NCBI GenBank assembly: GCA_034440575.1
Contig: JAOTOL010001479.1
Location: forward strand, 372,001 to 436,000
Direction of reading: 5' to 3'
Length of the DNA stretch: 64,000 nucleotides
Source of the DNA: Imbricaverruca yamaguchii
Taxonomy: Eukaryota > Arthropoda > Thecostraca > Neoverrucidae
Below, in pieces: positions 1 to 12,784 of the stretch (position 1 is the first letter of the stretch; every line of letters starts with the position of its first letter). The translations under genes were made by a program, and so were the position numbers. Below the pieces are notes generated by a model that had not been told where the DNA came from, ran no database searches, and saw only the letters and a list, made by a program, of their open reading frames with translations.

Positions 1-278
1 GCCGGAAGGGGATCCTGACTGCCTCAGGGTTTGGTCGGCGCCAGCGGTGATCGGTGGACCACCGCTGCACCACTGCGGTCGCAGCCCACTCCGCAGCCAC
101 AGTCCGCACCACTATCTGGGTCACATCTGGTGGGCGGGTGACGCCGACCTCTTGGCAAGGTCGGTGTCACCATGTCGGCAGAACGGCGGCCGCCTCACTG
201 GTCGCTGACCTCGGGGTCGTGACAGCCACTCCCGCGAGCCGTGCCCCACACAGACGTCTCCGAGAGCCACCTGAAGCG

Positions 279-620
279 CACCAGGCCTGTCACATGTCAC
301 ATGGCGCAAATCAGGCCCGTCACATGTCACATGGTGCGGGTCAGTCTCGTCACATGACACGGAGCAACCTCGTAACATGCAGACGTGTAGCAGCCCCGTA
401 ACGTATAGTAGGGCAGTCAGATGACTCATAGTAGCGCCGTCACATAACGCATAGTAGCACCGTCACGTGACGTGTAGCAGCCCCGTAACATGCGTAATGT
501 GTAGACATGTAGTAGCCCCGTAGCGCATAGTAGCGCCATCACATGGCGTGGAGCAGAGCCGTCACACGACACATACGGGTCTCGTCATATGTCACAGATC
601 AGGCCGAGCACGTGCCGCAG
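279..620. repeat. Degenerate ~30-bp tandem array
   Basis: Units built around CCCGTCACATGTCACATGG repeat about every 30 bp from 279 and decay into shorter CCCGTAACATGC- and TAGTAGC-type units by 560-620. It is probably non-coding, and there is no gene in 1-1000. Confidence 0.55.
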
Positions 621-999
621 AGTATTATAATCGCGTCGTACAGAACACGGTATCGACTCACCACAGCTGCCATTGGACCGTCAACATCACAGCTGATATT
701 CTACTAACACAGCTGACATGGGATCTCCACCGCAGCTGACATGGAATCAGCAGAGCTGACGTCGGATCACTTTACACAATCGTGAATATCGTGAACAATA
801 AATGTGAATATCGTAAATATTTTGAATAATCGTGGCCTCTGAAAGCACAGCTACACCACAGTAAACAGAGCGACCTGGGTCTCGCCAGCTGTGAATCGGC
901 ACTAGCCGTGCGATACCACAGTCTGTGTGCCACAACGCCTGCGTGTTATACCTCGCTTGGATTGGCCACTGCCGGTGTATCCAACCAACAAAGAGAATG

Positions 1000-3990
1000 A
1001 CACTTTTTGTGACTAAAAACTAACCCCGTAACGCTGAAAAGCCACCTGGCTAATAAATACTTTTCTTCATATTCGACCGATCAGTGGTAAGATGTCGTTC
1101 GTAGTAAAAATTATACATATAAGACAATTTGTGGGTGATGCTGTCAATGGAGACCGAAGGAGCAACATTTTCCGCATGGCAAACATCACGGGAGAGACTG
1201 AGGGCATTGGAATATAGACTAATTGCACAAATGCATGCATAAACAAGTGTTGAGGTACTTTACAAGCAAGTCTAAGCAGTGTTTTGGATTCTGCTGCGCA
1301 CAGTGTAGGTTTATTGTGATGCCTAGCAGTAATCCGCCACTCGGGAATCATGCCCAGGTCCGCTTCCTTACTCACATGCTACAGCTGGGTCTCGAAGACT
1401 TGAGCTTCGTCACACCATCATTGGGCTCGCAGCAGGTTGTCGCAGGATTTTGACATTACCGGTCTGAAGCGTGAGGAGAGACATCAGCACGTGGATATGA
1501 CTGAGGGAGCATGCTGCGATGACCGCATGACACAACTTCAGCATCTGAACTGCGTTGCAGATGGAGCAGACAATCATTTTACTGCGCATCGCAGTGCACA
1601 AAGGCCATGTTCTCGTGCTGCCATGGCCTACGACCTCTGTGATGCATGGATGTGAGCAGTACGCCGTAAGGGAGCCAGCTGCTCCGCCAGTTCAGGGTCA
1701 CGGCTCACAGTGTTTCCGATGCTAACCTTAAACGCAATCCGGTTCCTAAGTATGCGATGGAGGAAATACAATACGATATAAATACGATACGGTAATTGAA
1801 TTCATTTCGCCCGGTTGGCTTCTTCCGTTCCAGCCCCCACACATGTGTGTCATCATTGCACAACGTTATCTAATGTCTTAATTTTCATTTTCCCGTTGCA
1901 TTTTTACTCAATAGCACGGGTAGTCCTGGGGCATAGCCAGTTTGCTGTCTATCCCGGGCACTTCTAGGGTCAAATCTCTTATTGATACTTGATGGGGGCT
2001 TATCCACAAAGGAAGCTAAAACGGCAAACATATTTGACTTGACCTGATGTTATAGACACATGACATTCGTGTTTGCGTCCTGAGGTATATTTTAGTTGGC
2101 TATCCTAACATATGGATAGCTAGCCAGGGAGCATCACGGATCAAATGATTTTATGACGGACTGTGTCCCACTATACATGACAGGTTGGTGCATAATATAC
2201 GGAATCGACAGAATTACAGTTCAACGAATATTGCAAATGCAGTTCTTCCACAACTTGCGCTGGTTGGCATCTCCTATTACATCTTCCTTTGGAAAAGCAG
2301 CACAAACCAAATGGAGTGGAGGCCAGTAGCCACCACTGGACACGACTACCACCTTACAAACGATGCGGAGAGGAAGCATCAGCCTGCTGGTTGGCGGCGT
2401 AACACCCGACACACCTGGTCGCAGCCGCTGAGATTCCACCGTCAATGATGTGGTGGCAATTCTGGCCGATGGGAAAACTTATGCCAGCAATGCCTAGTGG
2501 TAATTACCATCGTGAAGCGCGTCGATCTCTTCACCAGCAGATCAGCACTTGGAGCAAGTCATCACCAATCAGTTCAACCTTCGCCGACCGTCCTCCCACC
2601 GAAAGGAAAGCGTTACAAAACAAACGCCATCACGATGATGGATATCCCGACTCTAATATTTTAGTCTGAACAAACATCCATCAAGGACACTTGTCACACG
2701 CTGTGGGGGCCACCTGCGCCTGAAAAGGTGGTCGCGACGTTCAAGGTGTTCAGAAACCGCTTTGAAGTGGGCTAAGAATATGACGAAATGCCTGATGTCA
2801 GATAACATCCTGCTGGTATAAGGCATGTGTGATGCTGCCTGTCTGTACAACACTCAACACTCGCACGTCCGGCGGTCCGCGCCAACTTCGCATGTCCGGG
2901 GGGGGGGGCTGATGTCTGCCCAACCCCTAAGATCTCCAGAACTATGCTAGCTAGCTCCAAACGGAAAACGGCATTGGATAGCTGGTGACAAGCTCTATCG
3001 AACGTATTTCTGTCATTTTTCCGCTCAGATCAATATTCAGGTCACCGGGTCATCATAGGTCAAATTCAACCAGATCGGGTGAGACAGATATTAACACATA
3101 TATCAGGACCTGTACCAGATAGAAAAAAAACGGCGAATGCTATTCAACAGTCTTGAAATGTACTATCGACAATGCATGCCCAAGCAGGAATAATTCTTAT
3201 TCCGAAACTATGACCTCAGGTCAAGGTCATGAAGTAGCCTAGGGAGGGCATGTAATGTATCAATCAACACGTCTTGGCGATACAAGCACAATGACGATAG
3301 TTTTAGCCTTATAGCTTAATGCAGTGCGATATAACGCGCAGTAATGTGCTAGTTGTTTCAGGTGGCCTCAGATGATCTTGGTGATGTCACTGAGCAAAAA
3401 TGTCGGCGGTAACATTGAGCATAGCTTCCAACTACACGCCACAACCGTTGTGAGGTCATTTCGAGAGCAAATATGTAATTAGGAAACATTTGTATATTTT
3501 ACCATAGCCCTATAATGAACAGGCCATGGCCGCGACCTGACCTCAGGTCAATGCTACGAAAAGCCCGAGATATATATTATGGTCCCTGATGAGACCATCA
3601 CGTGTTATACGTTTGAAATAAATCGCCCAATCATTGTGGAAGTTATGCCACCTAGAACTCCGAGGGATGCTTGGTAACTTCGCCTGACCTGGTGACCTGA
3701 CCTGAGATGACCCAGGGTTTAAAAGTGTATGAGGATATGCGGAATACACTAATGAGGAGCCATGCGAGGTTTGGCCTTGCTGACCCGATTAGTATGGCGA
3801 CAAATTAGGAAAAACCGCAGGGGGACAGATATTTGCCCCCCGGACGTGCGCGAGTTAAAGGATGGCACTCTCTGAGATGGTGAGAACAGATGCACCAGGA
3901 TGTTTGATATTGCTGGTAGTTGGGTTAGGGCTAGTTATCAGGCCTGTGGGTGGAAGATCGCCATGCAACAATAGAGAGGGGATGTGAGAG
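1000..3990. other. No recognisable gene
   Basis: AT-leaning sequence with only short open frames. Scattered AGGTCA/TGACCT motifs occur (for example near 3045, 3213 and 3536). I see no domain signature, array or transposon terminus. Confidence 0.4.
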
Positions 3991-4019
3991 GATCTCACTG
4001 CGCTGAGTCATCTTGGGAG

Positions 4020-4430
4020 GATACATAGAGACAGGTGCTGTTGTAGAGCCGCACTGTATTGAGAGGTCTTGATCTTATAGTTAGAGACTGTGGTAGGGTG
4101 AAAGTGTATCGAGTCCTGACGAAAGCCTCTGAAATACAGACGGAGACAGTGACAGGGTGGAAGTGTATGGAATCCTGCTGGAGGCTCTGGATATATAGCA
4201 TGAGACGGTGACAGGGACGGAGACGGAGACGGAGACACTATATCGAGTCCTGCTGGGGGCCTTGGGTTTATAGCCAAAGACGGTGGCGGGGTGGCAGTGT
4301 TTCTGGTCCTACTGGAGACCCTGGAAATATACCCAGACAGTGCGACGATTATATGGTGTAACGAGACATGCTGGAGGCCTTGGAAATATATCCAGATACG
4401 GTGTCGCTGTGCCGAGTCCCGCTGGTTGTG
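4020..4430. repeat. Degenerate ~60-bp tandem array
   Basis: About six diverged units share GTGTAT(C/G)GAGTCCTGCTGGAGGC and a following AAATATA..GACAGTG segment. Spacing varies around 60 bp, and copies are strongly diverged. Confidence 0.5.
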
Positions 4431-4779
4431 TGAGAACAGCCGACAGCGTGGCTCAGATCCACTTCACTCTTGTGACCCTCGTCAGTCTCTTCTGATGACG
4501 TCGGCATGCGCCGGGCCATCCCCGACGCAAGGTCACCGGACCGTTGCGCAAGCGAGCCGAGAGTATTCGCACGGGCGTCGCTCTGTGATGCTGTGGTCGA
4601 GGCCAGCTCACTTGATCCGGGACAAACGTGGATCGAGCTTTTGTTCATACGCAAGGTCAGCTGTAGATCATATGTGCATTGCATGCGAATACGATGCATT
4701 ACGGATCCAGTATATTGTGGATCCAGTGTGGATATGAGCTGTGGCCGATGGAGGAGTATGGACCAAACCCGTGACCAGG

Positions 4780-5350
4780 TGGCGGTTAGGGCCATGACCA
4801 GGTGTTGGGGCAGCGGCCAGGTGAGGGCCAGGGCGGTGCCCAGGGGAGGGTCAGGGCGGTGACCAGGGGAGGGTCAGGGCGGTGACCAGTGGAGGGTCAG
4901 GGCGGTGACCAGTGGAGGGTCAGGGCGGTGACCTGGGGAGGGTCAGGACCATAACTAGGCGAAAGCCTGAGCAGCGGCAAGGTGAAGTCCAGGATGGAGT
5001 CCAGGTGAGGGCCAGGGCCATGACCAGGTGAGGTTTAGGGTCGTGGCCAGATGGTGGTGGGAACCATTGACAGGTGAGGATTTGAACCGCTGAGCAGGTG
5101 ATGGTCATGACCCGTCACCAGGTGAGAGTCAGGACCTGTGAACACGTGAGAATTAGGATCCGTGAACCGGTGACGATAAGGATCCGTGATCAGACGAGAA
5201 TCAGGACCCGTGGCCAGATGAAGATTATGATCCGTGAACGAACGAGGATCAGAATCTGTGAACAGGCGAGGATCAGGAGTCGTGAAGAGGTGAGGGTCAG
5301 GACTGACAATCAAGACCCGTAATGAGGTAATGGTAAAAACCTGTGACACG
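4780..5350. repeat. 23-24-bp minisatellite, degenerating 3'
   Basis: Near-identical 23-bp units (GTGACCAGTGGAGGGTCAGG core) at 4840-4940 continue as increasingly diverged 24-bp units (GTGAACAGGCGAGGATCAGG type) to about 5350. Both strands stay open for stretches because of the repeat composition; I do not regard these as genes. Confidence 0.65.
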
Positions 5351-7740
5351 CTGAGTATCGTGACCGGCTGTGGATCACGGATCTTGTCCCTCCTTTGTTA
5401 TCTGAAAGGCTTACGCCAGTGATCGACATGTGACCCATGTATACTATGGTTGGCTAATAATGTCAATTTGAGTGGTAGAAATTTAACTCCAGATAGCTGG
5501 AAAAAACATAATGCTGAAAACGTAGTTTCCACTGATTTCTCACCATTATCTGCCCATTTCCGAATTATCTGCCAAACGCGATTCGCTCAAACTGACTACA
5601 CATCGATGTTAATCTGATCCATGGCATGGGTACACCACAGCGTCCAGGTGGAGAAACCACGTGTGCTGAATCCTGATGTTTACTTCATCCTGTGTTTGTT
5701 TGCACCAGTCCAGTTTCGGTTCAGTTCCTTTGACATGGAGATGTGATTGAGCAGGAAAACCACATCAAATCATGAAAGCAATCGGCAGACACTGAGAACA
5801 CCACCACTTGCAAAGTAGCTGATGGAATGCATTTAAGTACCAAATATATTGTGGTGTTCCGCACATATAGTCAGGTTTGTAGAAAACTTGGAATAGGTTC
5901 ACTTACTGCCACATATATAATTTTCTTTAATGCCTACCACCAACCAACATACTTTTTCCCCATGCTGAATCTATCAATCTTCCTAGCTATGGGCATGTGT
6001 ACCATGACTTGAAAACGCGGTCTTCCCCGATATTCCTCTGGTACAGTGCTGCCACCTATGATATTCACCTCGAGCCTTGCGACATCTATCGACCAACGTA
6101 ATCACTTAACTACAGATCCTACCAGACCGGTTGAACTGGTGGGGAAGAGAATAAGAGCCACACCACCGCGTTGAAAATTTCCCTTGAAGTTAACATAATA
6201 TACAAGACTCCGGTGTTCGTTAAATTGTCGGAGCATCAGTTAAGGAACCCAAAATATTCCTTCGAAAGACATACCCACACATTGCTAATGGGCTTGTCGC
6301 ATCCCTCACCGTGCGATTTCAGTGTAACCACGCAATAGACTAGCAATGGTTGGCAGGGCGACTTCTGCACAGCCTGACCGTCTCACTGTTTTCTCTAGCA
6401 CGCCATTAGGTGGCTTCACATTGGGCGGGCAGAGCCGCCTGCTGGGATTCTGATTCTTCTCAAAGGCGCCGGCCGACAAAATGCCGCCGTGAGCTCGTGG
6501 GAGACCAAACAAACAAGCACCCAGGTGGGTGGTGAGCGGTGAAAATCGGCCGGCTGGCGGATTAGCACGCGGCAGCCGATATCCACACGCGACCTTGGCG
6601 CATAAGTGGGGTATTAATGAGGCAGTTACAGGCGCCTAGCGGCATCGCTAAAGTGGCCGAATACTGAAGCTGCCGTCAGAATTTGATGAACGGATGACTG
6701 ACGCCAGGAATGGACGTGTATTGCCCTTGACCATATACGTCCTACTAGTGGGTGTCGGCTAATCAGAGGGGCATTGGTGAAAAATTCGACTGTTTGCCCA
6801 CCGCATATGAGACAGTAAGCTGAAAACAAGAAGACCAATCCAAACGACCGATAACATTTTTTTCTGAAGGATAATTCGCCCTCGAGTCTGGTTGCTTTTG
6901 CATGGCATTGATTTGTGCATTGGTGGAGCCTGAAGCCAGTGCATATTCGCTTGGTATAGTTTTTTATTCTGGGCTTTAGCTACTGCCTCCTTCATGGCCG
7001 ATTCTTATCATCTTCTAGACTTAACATGGAACCCTATGGAGCTGTCCTTCCAATGTTGGAAAGTATCGAAGGTAAGTTGTGAATTTTCACCATGAAATGG
7101 AGTCCATGAAGCAACACCCGTGAAGGGTGTTCAGATGGGAAGGACATCATTGTTCTCCGATGAATTACAAGGGACTTAGTGTGGTGCACCTGGTCTAGTC
7201 GTAAAAATATTCAAAACTATGGAAAGGACACCTCAACAATTTGGTTGGATGTTATAAATGGACGCAGACCTCACGTGCAAATGCTCTAATATGACTAGAC
7301 GTTCTTTTCTGGCGCTTGTTTGTGGAGGAAAGCTAGTCACCTGACTATGACACATACGTCGAAATGGCATAAGTCAGCTTCATGGACCTTCTATGGACAA
7401 GCAGCTATGCAGAAAAATGTCCAGACATTCGCCTGACCTGGTCTTCAACCTTAGCTACGATCATGACATTCACTAAAGTCACATGGTATTAAACAATGGA
7501 CTCAATGCTGAAGATCTAACAGTTGGTACAGAACACCTTGGTACCCACGGGAGGTAAAAACTCCTCCTGGTCCGTTGCGAGCTGTTCTTACACCTTCTAG
7601 TTCTTATTCAACAGCCCTGCCTGTCAGATATTTCAGAAGGAAAAAAACCGAACTTCCCACATGGAAGAAACACGGACCGGAGATACCCTGTGCGGGAGAA
7701 ACCCGACGTGGAATAAACCCGGCGTGGGATGCAACAACAG
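5350..7740. other. No recognisable gene
   Basis: Mixed-composition sequence with only short, uninformative open frames. No repeat array or domain signature was seen. Confidence 0.4.
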
Positions 7741-8196
7741 TTCCGCGCATGCATCGTGACCCGTGTCATGTATCGCGGTGGCGGTCCGGCGACGCGCCAG
7801 TGACGTAAGCAGTGACCTCGCCGCAGGCAGTGCGGCGCGACCTGGCAGCTGGCAGAGGGTCAGGAGAACAGCCTGGAGTGGACCGGTGCTGGTGAGGTGG
7901 CAGCAGCGGGGAGCCTGCCGTCTGGCCGGCAGTGGTGTGTGGCCTCCACGGTGACTGTGAGTGCCGTGTGGCGACACACCGACCGTGGTGTTTGTGAGCA
8001 GAGAGCCTGAGTTAGGTCCAGCGGTGGCGACCTTCCGTGCGTACTGCAGGCTTCCGGGGCCTATGTGCTGCTACCAGTGCGACATCGTGAACCACGCGAA
8101 GTGCTTCGTCCACAGCCGACCGCCACACACTCACCGACGGGTGGTGGAGAATACCGTCAGCCCGCAGGCTGGTGTCGTTGGTGATGCTAGAAGGTA
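7740..8196 (+). other. GC-rich island ending in a strong splice donor
   Basis: This stretch is clearly richer in G+C and CpG than its surroundings. It ends at GCTAGAAG/GTAAGTCGG, a near-consensus plus-strand donor. A 78-codon open frame lies upstream (7961-8194), including MCCYQCDIVNHAKCF, which I cannot assign. It could be a first exon or promoter-proximal exon of a plus-strand gene, but no partner exon was found. Confidence 0.25.
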
Positions 8197-8199
8197 AGT

Positions 8200-9157
8200 C
8201 GGAAACAGGGGCGGCAACGTGTGTTCTTTATAAGGCGCTTAGACTCCACGTTGCTTGTCTACAATAAACTACTTTGGATGCAGTGCAATATCGCAGTCGT
8301 CACGAATTGTGCAGTAGTGGTGCTGAATCGAACGGCAAAGCTGTCTTACTGCGATATCTAGCATAAATAACATCTTGGGCGTATGAACAAGGGGCCGGTG
8401 GTCCGTCTTATCCGAGAAAACAAAATCCTCCAAAAATCCTCTTCTTCCATTTTGTGGTGCCCCTATGCCCATGGATGACAGTACAATGGCGGCACCCCAT
8501 CCAGTATCCTGAAGCGTGTACAGAAGTGTCGCAGGATTGCATGGGTTTCCTTCCTAAAGCAGGACTGGATGTGTTCATGATATTAACAATATGTGCTTTA
8601 CTTTTTGGTGATTTGGTCCAAATTGGATGAAAAGATCGTATTGTCATCTGTGAGGGAATATTTGCAATGATTAAAAGATGATGTTCTAGTGTATATGCGT
8701 ATATATGTGACAAGTAAGTATGAGTAGTTTGACCGTTTTTGGCGCTCAAAAATGTGTTTCTCTGGCGCTTTCATATGAGTTGGATGCATTCGATACTTAC
8801 TTCAGGAAATGACTAGTTCTTGAAGAACAGGCACTAAATGTTGAAATACTTAGCGCAATAAATAGTCATTTCACCAAGAAGCCGACATTAAATTCATTTA
8901 GCTTTGTTTATTTTGATATTTAAAAAAAAACAGCAGACAAGCTTATGTTCGGCAGTTATATGCATGTCATTCACATCTTATTTCACACATGCCCCAAGTT
9001 CGCAAGGAGGAATTTTCCCATTTCGCGTTGTGGTTGGCACGGTGAACATGAGTGTTCTGTGGTGAGGAAGACCGAGAGCATTGAAGTAGACATGAGGCTT
9101 AGACAACCTGAGCAAATAGTCTATGCCCGCTGTCGGCTCGCCAGTGTCACCGCCCAA
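8200..9157. other. No recognisable gene
   Basis: AT-rich sequence with no recognisable domain or repeat structure up to the 21-bp array. Confidence 0.4.
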
Positions 9158-9613
9158 GGTGGCATGAACCTTACCCAGGGTGCCGTGGACATCACCCAGG
9201 GTGCCGTGGACATCACACAGGGTGCCGTGGACCTTACCCAGGGTGCCGTGGACCTCACCCAGGGTGCCGTGGACATCACCCAAGGTGCCGTGGACATCAC
9301 CCAGGGTGCCGTGGACCTCACCCAGGGTGCCGTGGACATCACCCAAGGTGGCATGGACCTTACCCAGGGTGCCGTGGACATCACCCAGGGTGCCGTGGAC
9401 CTCACCCGTGCCGTGACCTCCCCAGGTGCCTGGACCTCACCCAGGGTGCCGTGGACATCACCCAGGGTGCCGTGGACATCACCCAAGGTGGCATGGACCT
9501 TACCCAGGGTGCCGTGGACATCACCCAGGGTGCCGTGGACATCACACAGGGTGTCATGGACCTCACCCAGGGTGCCGTGGACCTTACCCAGGGTACCGTG
9601 TACCTAACCCAGC
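9158..9613. repeat. 21-bp minisatellite (GGTGCCGTGGACATCACCCAG)
   Basis: About 21 copies of a 21-bp unit with few substitutions. Because the unit is a multiple of three and lacks stops, several frames on both strands stay open. One plus frame would give heptads GAVDITQ/GAVDLTQ inside a 220-codon frame from 8945. No splice sites, start context or domain supports coding. The first variant unit reads GGTGGCATGAACCTTACCC. Confidence 0.85.
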
Positions 9614-9619
9614 AGACTT

Positions 9620-10172
9620 TGTGGAAGAGAATGCACTCTGGCAGGCTAGTTGATTTGATATGTATTGCACCGCTTCGTGGAAACATTGAATGAAGCAGTC
9701 TCAGAAATAATCCTGTTGGTACATAATGATGCGATGCGGCGGTCATTAAACTGGCCTTGCCTAACCGCAATACTAGGCAGTTTCGTGTGTGAGAAACTTG
9801 TTATAGCAAATGTGCTGTCAAATCCACTCCAATTATTATTTTGCCATGCCAGTCTGACCGTTCGTCCAGCCTACATCTGACCTACAGTCCCAGCCATCTG
9901 ACCTGCATTGGGCATCTTCAGGAAAAATAATGTATTTAAAAAAACAATCGGTTTAATCAGCAATGATGATTATGTTCTTGAGGTAGGCGTCATTTCCATT
10001 AATAACGGAAGTCATAACATAAATGCAAAAGCAAGGCATTCCATGAAATAAACTAATCTCGATGTTGAGGAGGAGGATGACAGGCCACAAAGGTGTGGAC
10101 AAAATTTTGAGTGCAGAAGTGGACAGCCAATCCTCAAGTTGACACATTGCTTCGGCCTGTCGCATGTTTCAC
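9620..10172. other. No recognisable gene; presumed intron of PDZ gene
   Basis: AT-rich. If the donor at 10172 is used, this is intron of the minus-strand PDZ gene. No further exon was recognised. Confidence 0.35.
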
Positions 10173-10308
10173 CTGCAGGCCGCTGTACCGTCCCTGCGGG
10201 CCACCTCGAGGATGACGTCACCAGACTTGACCGACTTGAAGAGTGTAACGGCCTCGCAGTGTAGCAGACCGTGCATACTCTCGCCGTTCAGCGTCAGAAT
10301 CTCGTCAC
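10173..10308 (-). CDS. PDZ scaffold gene, exon completing PDZ domain 2
   Basis: A 136-bp exon encoding the second half of a PDZ domain: GDEILTLNGES, then the alpha-B region LLHCEAVTLFKSVKSG and the last strand DVILEVARR. It starts after a TTGCAG acceptor (minus strand, at 10309-10310). It enters with two bases of a split Gly codon that exactly completes the codon left by the exon at 12785, giving the continuous PDZ motif LIEGDEILTLNG. It ends at a CTGCAG/GTGAAA donor. Without splicing, a TGA follows one codon later, so this could instead be a terminal exon, but the donor looks functional. Downstream exons were not recognised in 1-10172. Confidence 0.85.
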
Positions 10309-12784
10309 CTGCAACGTCCGACCGCTGCAGCTGGTGACACCGAACACACGCACACACAGCCAGCCGGGACACACGCACACACAGCTAGCTGGGACACACG
10401 CACACACAGCCAGCTGGGACACACGCACACACAGCCAGCTGGGACACACGCACACACAGCCAGCCGGGACACACGCACACACAGCCAGCTGGGACACACG
10501 CACACACAGCCAGCTGGGACACACACACACACACACAGCCAGCTGGGACACACGCACACACAGCCAGCTGGGACACACGCACACACAGCCAGCTGGGACA
10601 CACGCACACACAGCCAGCTGGGACACACGCACACACAGCCAGCTGGGACACACGCACACACAGCCAGCTGGGACACACACACACAGCCAGCTGGACACAC
10701 ACAGCCAGCTGGGACACACGCACACACAGCCAGCTGGGACACACGCACACACAGCCAGCTGGGACACACGCACAACAGCCAGCTGGGACACACGACACAG
10801 CCACGACACACCACACAGCCAGCTGGGACACACGCACACACAGCCAGCTGGGACACACGCACACACAGCCAGCTGGGCCACACAGCCAGCTGGGACACAC
10901 GCACACACAGCCAGCTGGGACACACGCACACACAGCCAGCTGGGACACACAGCGCTGGGCACACACAGCCAGCTGGGACACACGCACACACAGCCAGCTG
11001 GGACACACGCACACACACAGCCAGCTGGGACACACGCACACACAGCTGGGACACACGCACACACAGCCAGCTGGGACACACGCACACACAGCCAGCTGGG
11101 ACACACGCACACACAGCCAGCTGGGACACACGCACACACAGCCAGCTGGGACACACGCACACACAGCCAGCTGGGACACACACCAGCACACACAGCCAGC
11201 TGGGACACACGCACACACAGCCAGCTGGGACACACGCACACACAGCCAGCTGGGACACACGCACACACAGCCAGCTGGGACACACGCACACACAGCCAGC
11301 TGGGACACACGCACACACAGCCAGCTGGGACACACGCACACACAGCCAGCTGGGACACACACACACACACAGCAGCTGGGACACACGCACACACAGCTAG
11401 CTGGGACACACGCACACACAGCCAGCTGGGACACACGCACACACAGCCAGCTGGGACACACGCACACACAGCCAGCTGGGACACACGACACACAGCCAGC
11501 TGGACACACAGCCAGCTGGGACACACACACGGCAGCTGGGACACACGCACACACAGCCAGCTGGGACACACGCACACACAGGGCACACGCACACAAGCCA
11601 GCGGGCACACGTACACACAGCCAGCTGGGACACACGTACACACAGCTAGCTGGGACACACGCACACACAGCCAGCTGGGACACACGCACACACAGCCAGC
11701 TGGGACACACGCACACACGGCCAGCTGGGACGCACGCACACACAGCCAGCTGTGACACACGCACACGCAGCCAGCTGGGACATGCGCACACAGCTAGCTG
11801 GGACACACGCACACACAGCTAGCTGGGACATGCGCACACACAGCTAGCTGGGACACACGCACACAGCTAGCTGGGACATACGCATATCTAGCTAGGACAC
11901 ACACGGGACACACACACACACAAACACACCCACATACACAGTTTGCTGGGGTATTGCTGCTTGGCTTCATCTACCAAATACGATAGCGATATTTTCACCA
12001 TACTTGACAATACGATTTTTCTGTAGAATTCGTGGGATTTGTCTGTTCCAATTGGTTGCGAGGCCAGAGGAAAATCAAGTTATTTTCTCGCAGTACGCTC
12101 TGTCAATGCTCATAGACTAGCACAACCCACAACCAGTGACCAACAGTGCGCGAAGGGAAGGATTAAGAGCCACTGGCAAAGTAGTAACTGAGCATAAGGA
12201 CAGCCTCTCATACTTGAAAAATACATTTTAGCAGCTAGTCGTCCAGCATTCCATGACAAGAAGTGACTAGTAAAAATATTTTCCTCCTGTGATCAGCTCT
12301 GTGATCATGCATACGAGTCTATTGAAGATGTTGTTAATCCTATGGAGAAATGTACACATGCATGTACGTAAGAATCTATGCATGGTTGCAGTACTTGCAA
12401 CGGTGAATTCATCAGACCCTGACACCAACGGGCCAGGAAAAAAATGAAGAAAAAAGCTTATGCAATATTGAAGGCCACAACCTCAACAGGTGTGGTTTTA
12501 TCAAGGCTGCGACTGACAGAAGTACACGAGTCTGTATGGTGGGGTTGACCTCACCGTCTCGCAAGTGGAGAACCGTGCTCACTTGGCAGAGGCCCCTGCC
12601 CTGCTACTCACCGAATAAATGTTTGGATAACTTTTGAAATAAGAACAAATAGTTTATCAGCAAATAATGGCTGTACGTACAGTCATAGAACATAGCTATT
12701 GATCAAAACATAAATGCAAGATAAGATCGTTATGGTGTGATTTAGCACGAAATGAGGGTTTTGGGTTACTCTTACAACCATTAC
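10309..12784 (-). other. Intron of PDZ scaffold gene (PDZ2-splitting)
   Basis: A 2476-bp intron with a GTAATG donor and TTGCAG acceptor. About 1.55 kb of its 3' part is a 25-bp minisatellite that stops about 30 bp short of the acceptor. The remaining 0.9 kb (11900-12784) is AT-rich and shows no coding signal. Confidence 0.8.
10337..11900. repeat. 25-bp intronic minisatellite
   Basis: About 60 tandem copies of a 25-bp unit combining (AC)n with the palindrome-containing CAGCCAGCTGGGA. The period was measured between successive GGGAC positions (10391, 10416). Copies are highly homogeneous, with scattered indels around 10680-10960 and 11490-11600. Variant CAGCTAGCTGGG units gather at the right end, where the array decays at 11840-11930. 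It lies within the PDZ-gene intron, ending about 30 bp from the splice acceptor. Long open frames across it are repeat artefacts. Confidence 0.9.

Noticed and set aside
1067..1655. Overlapping 60-100 codon frames on both strands
   Set aside because: No domain, codon bias or splice support; all are interrupted by stops in every frame beyond this length.
10271..11812. Long open frames of 360-494 codons on both strands (His/Thr-rich or Cys/Val-rich)
   Set aside because: They are read-throughs of the 25-bp minisatellite lying inside an intron defined by exact PDZ splice joins.
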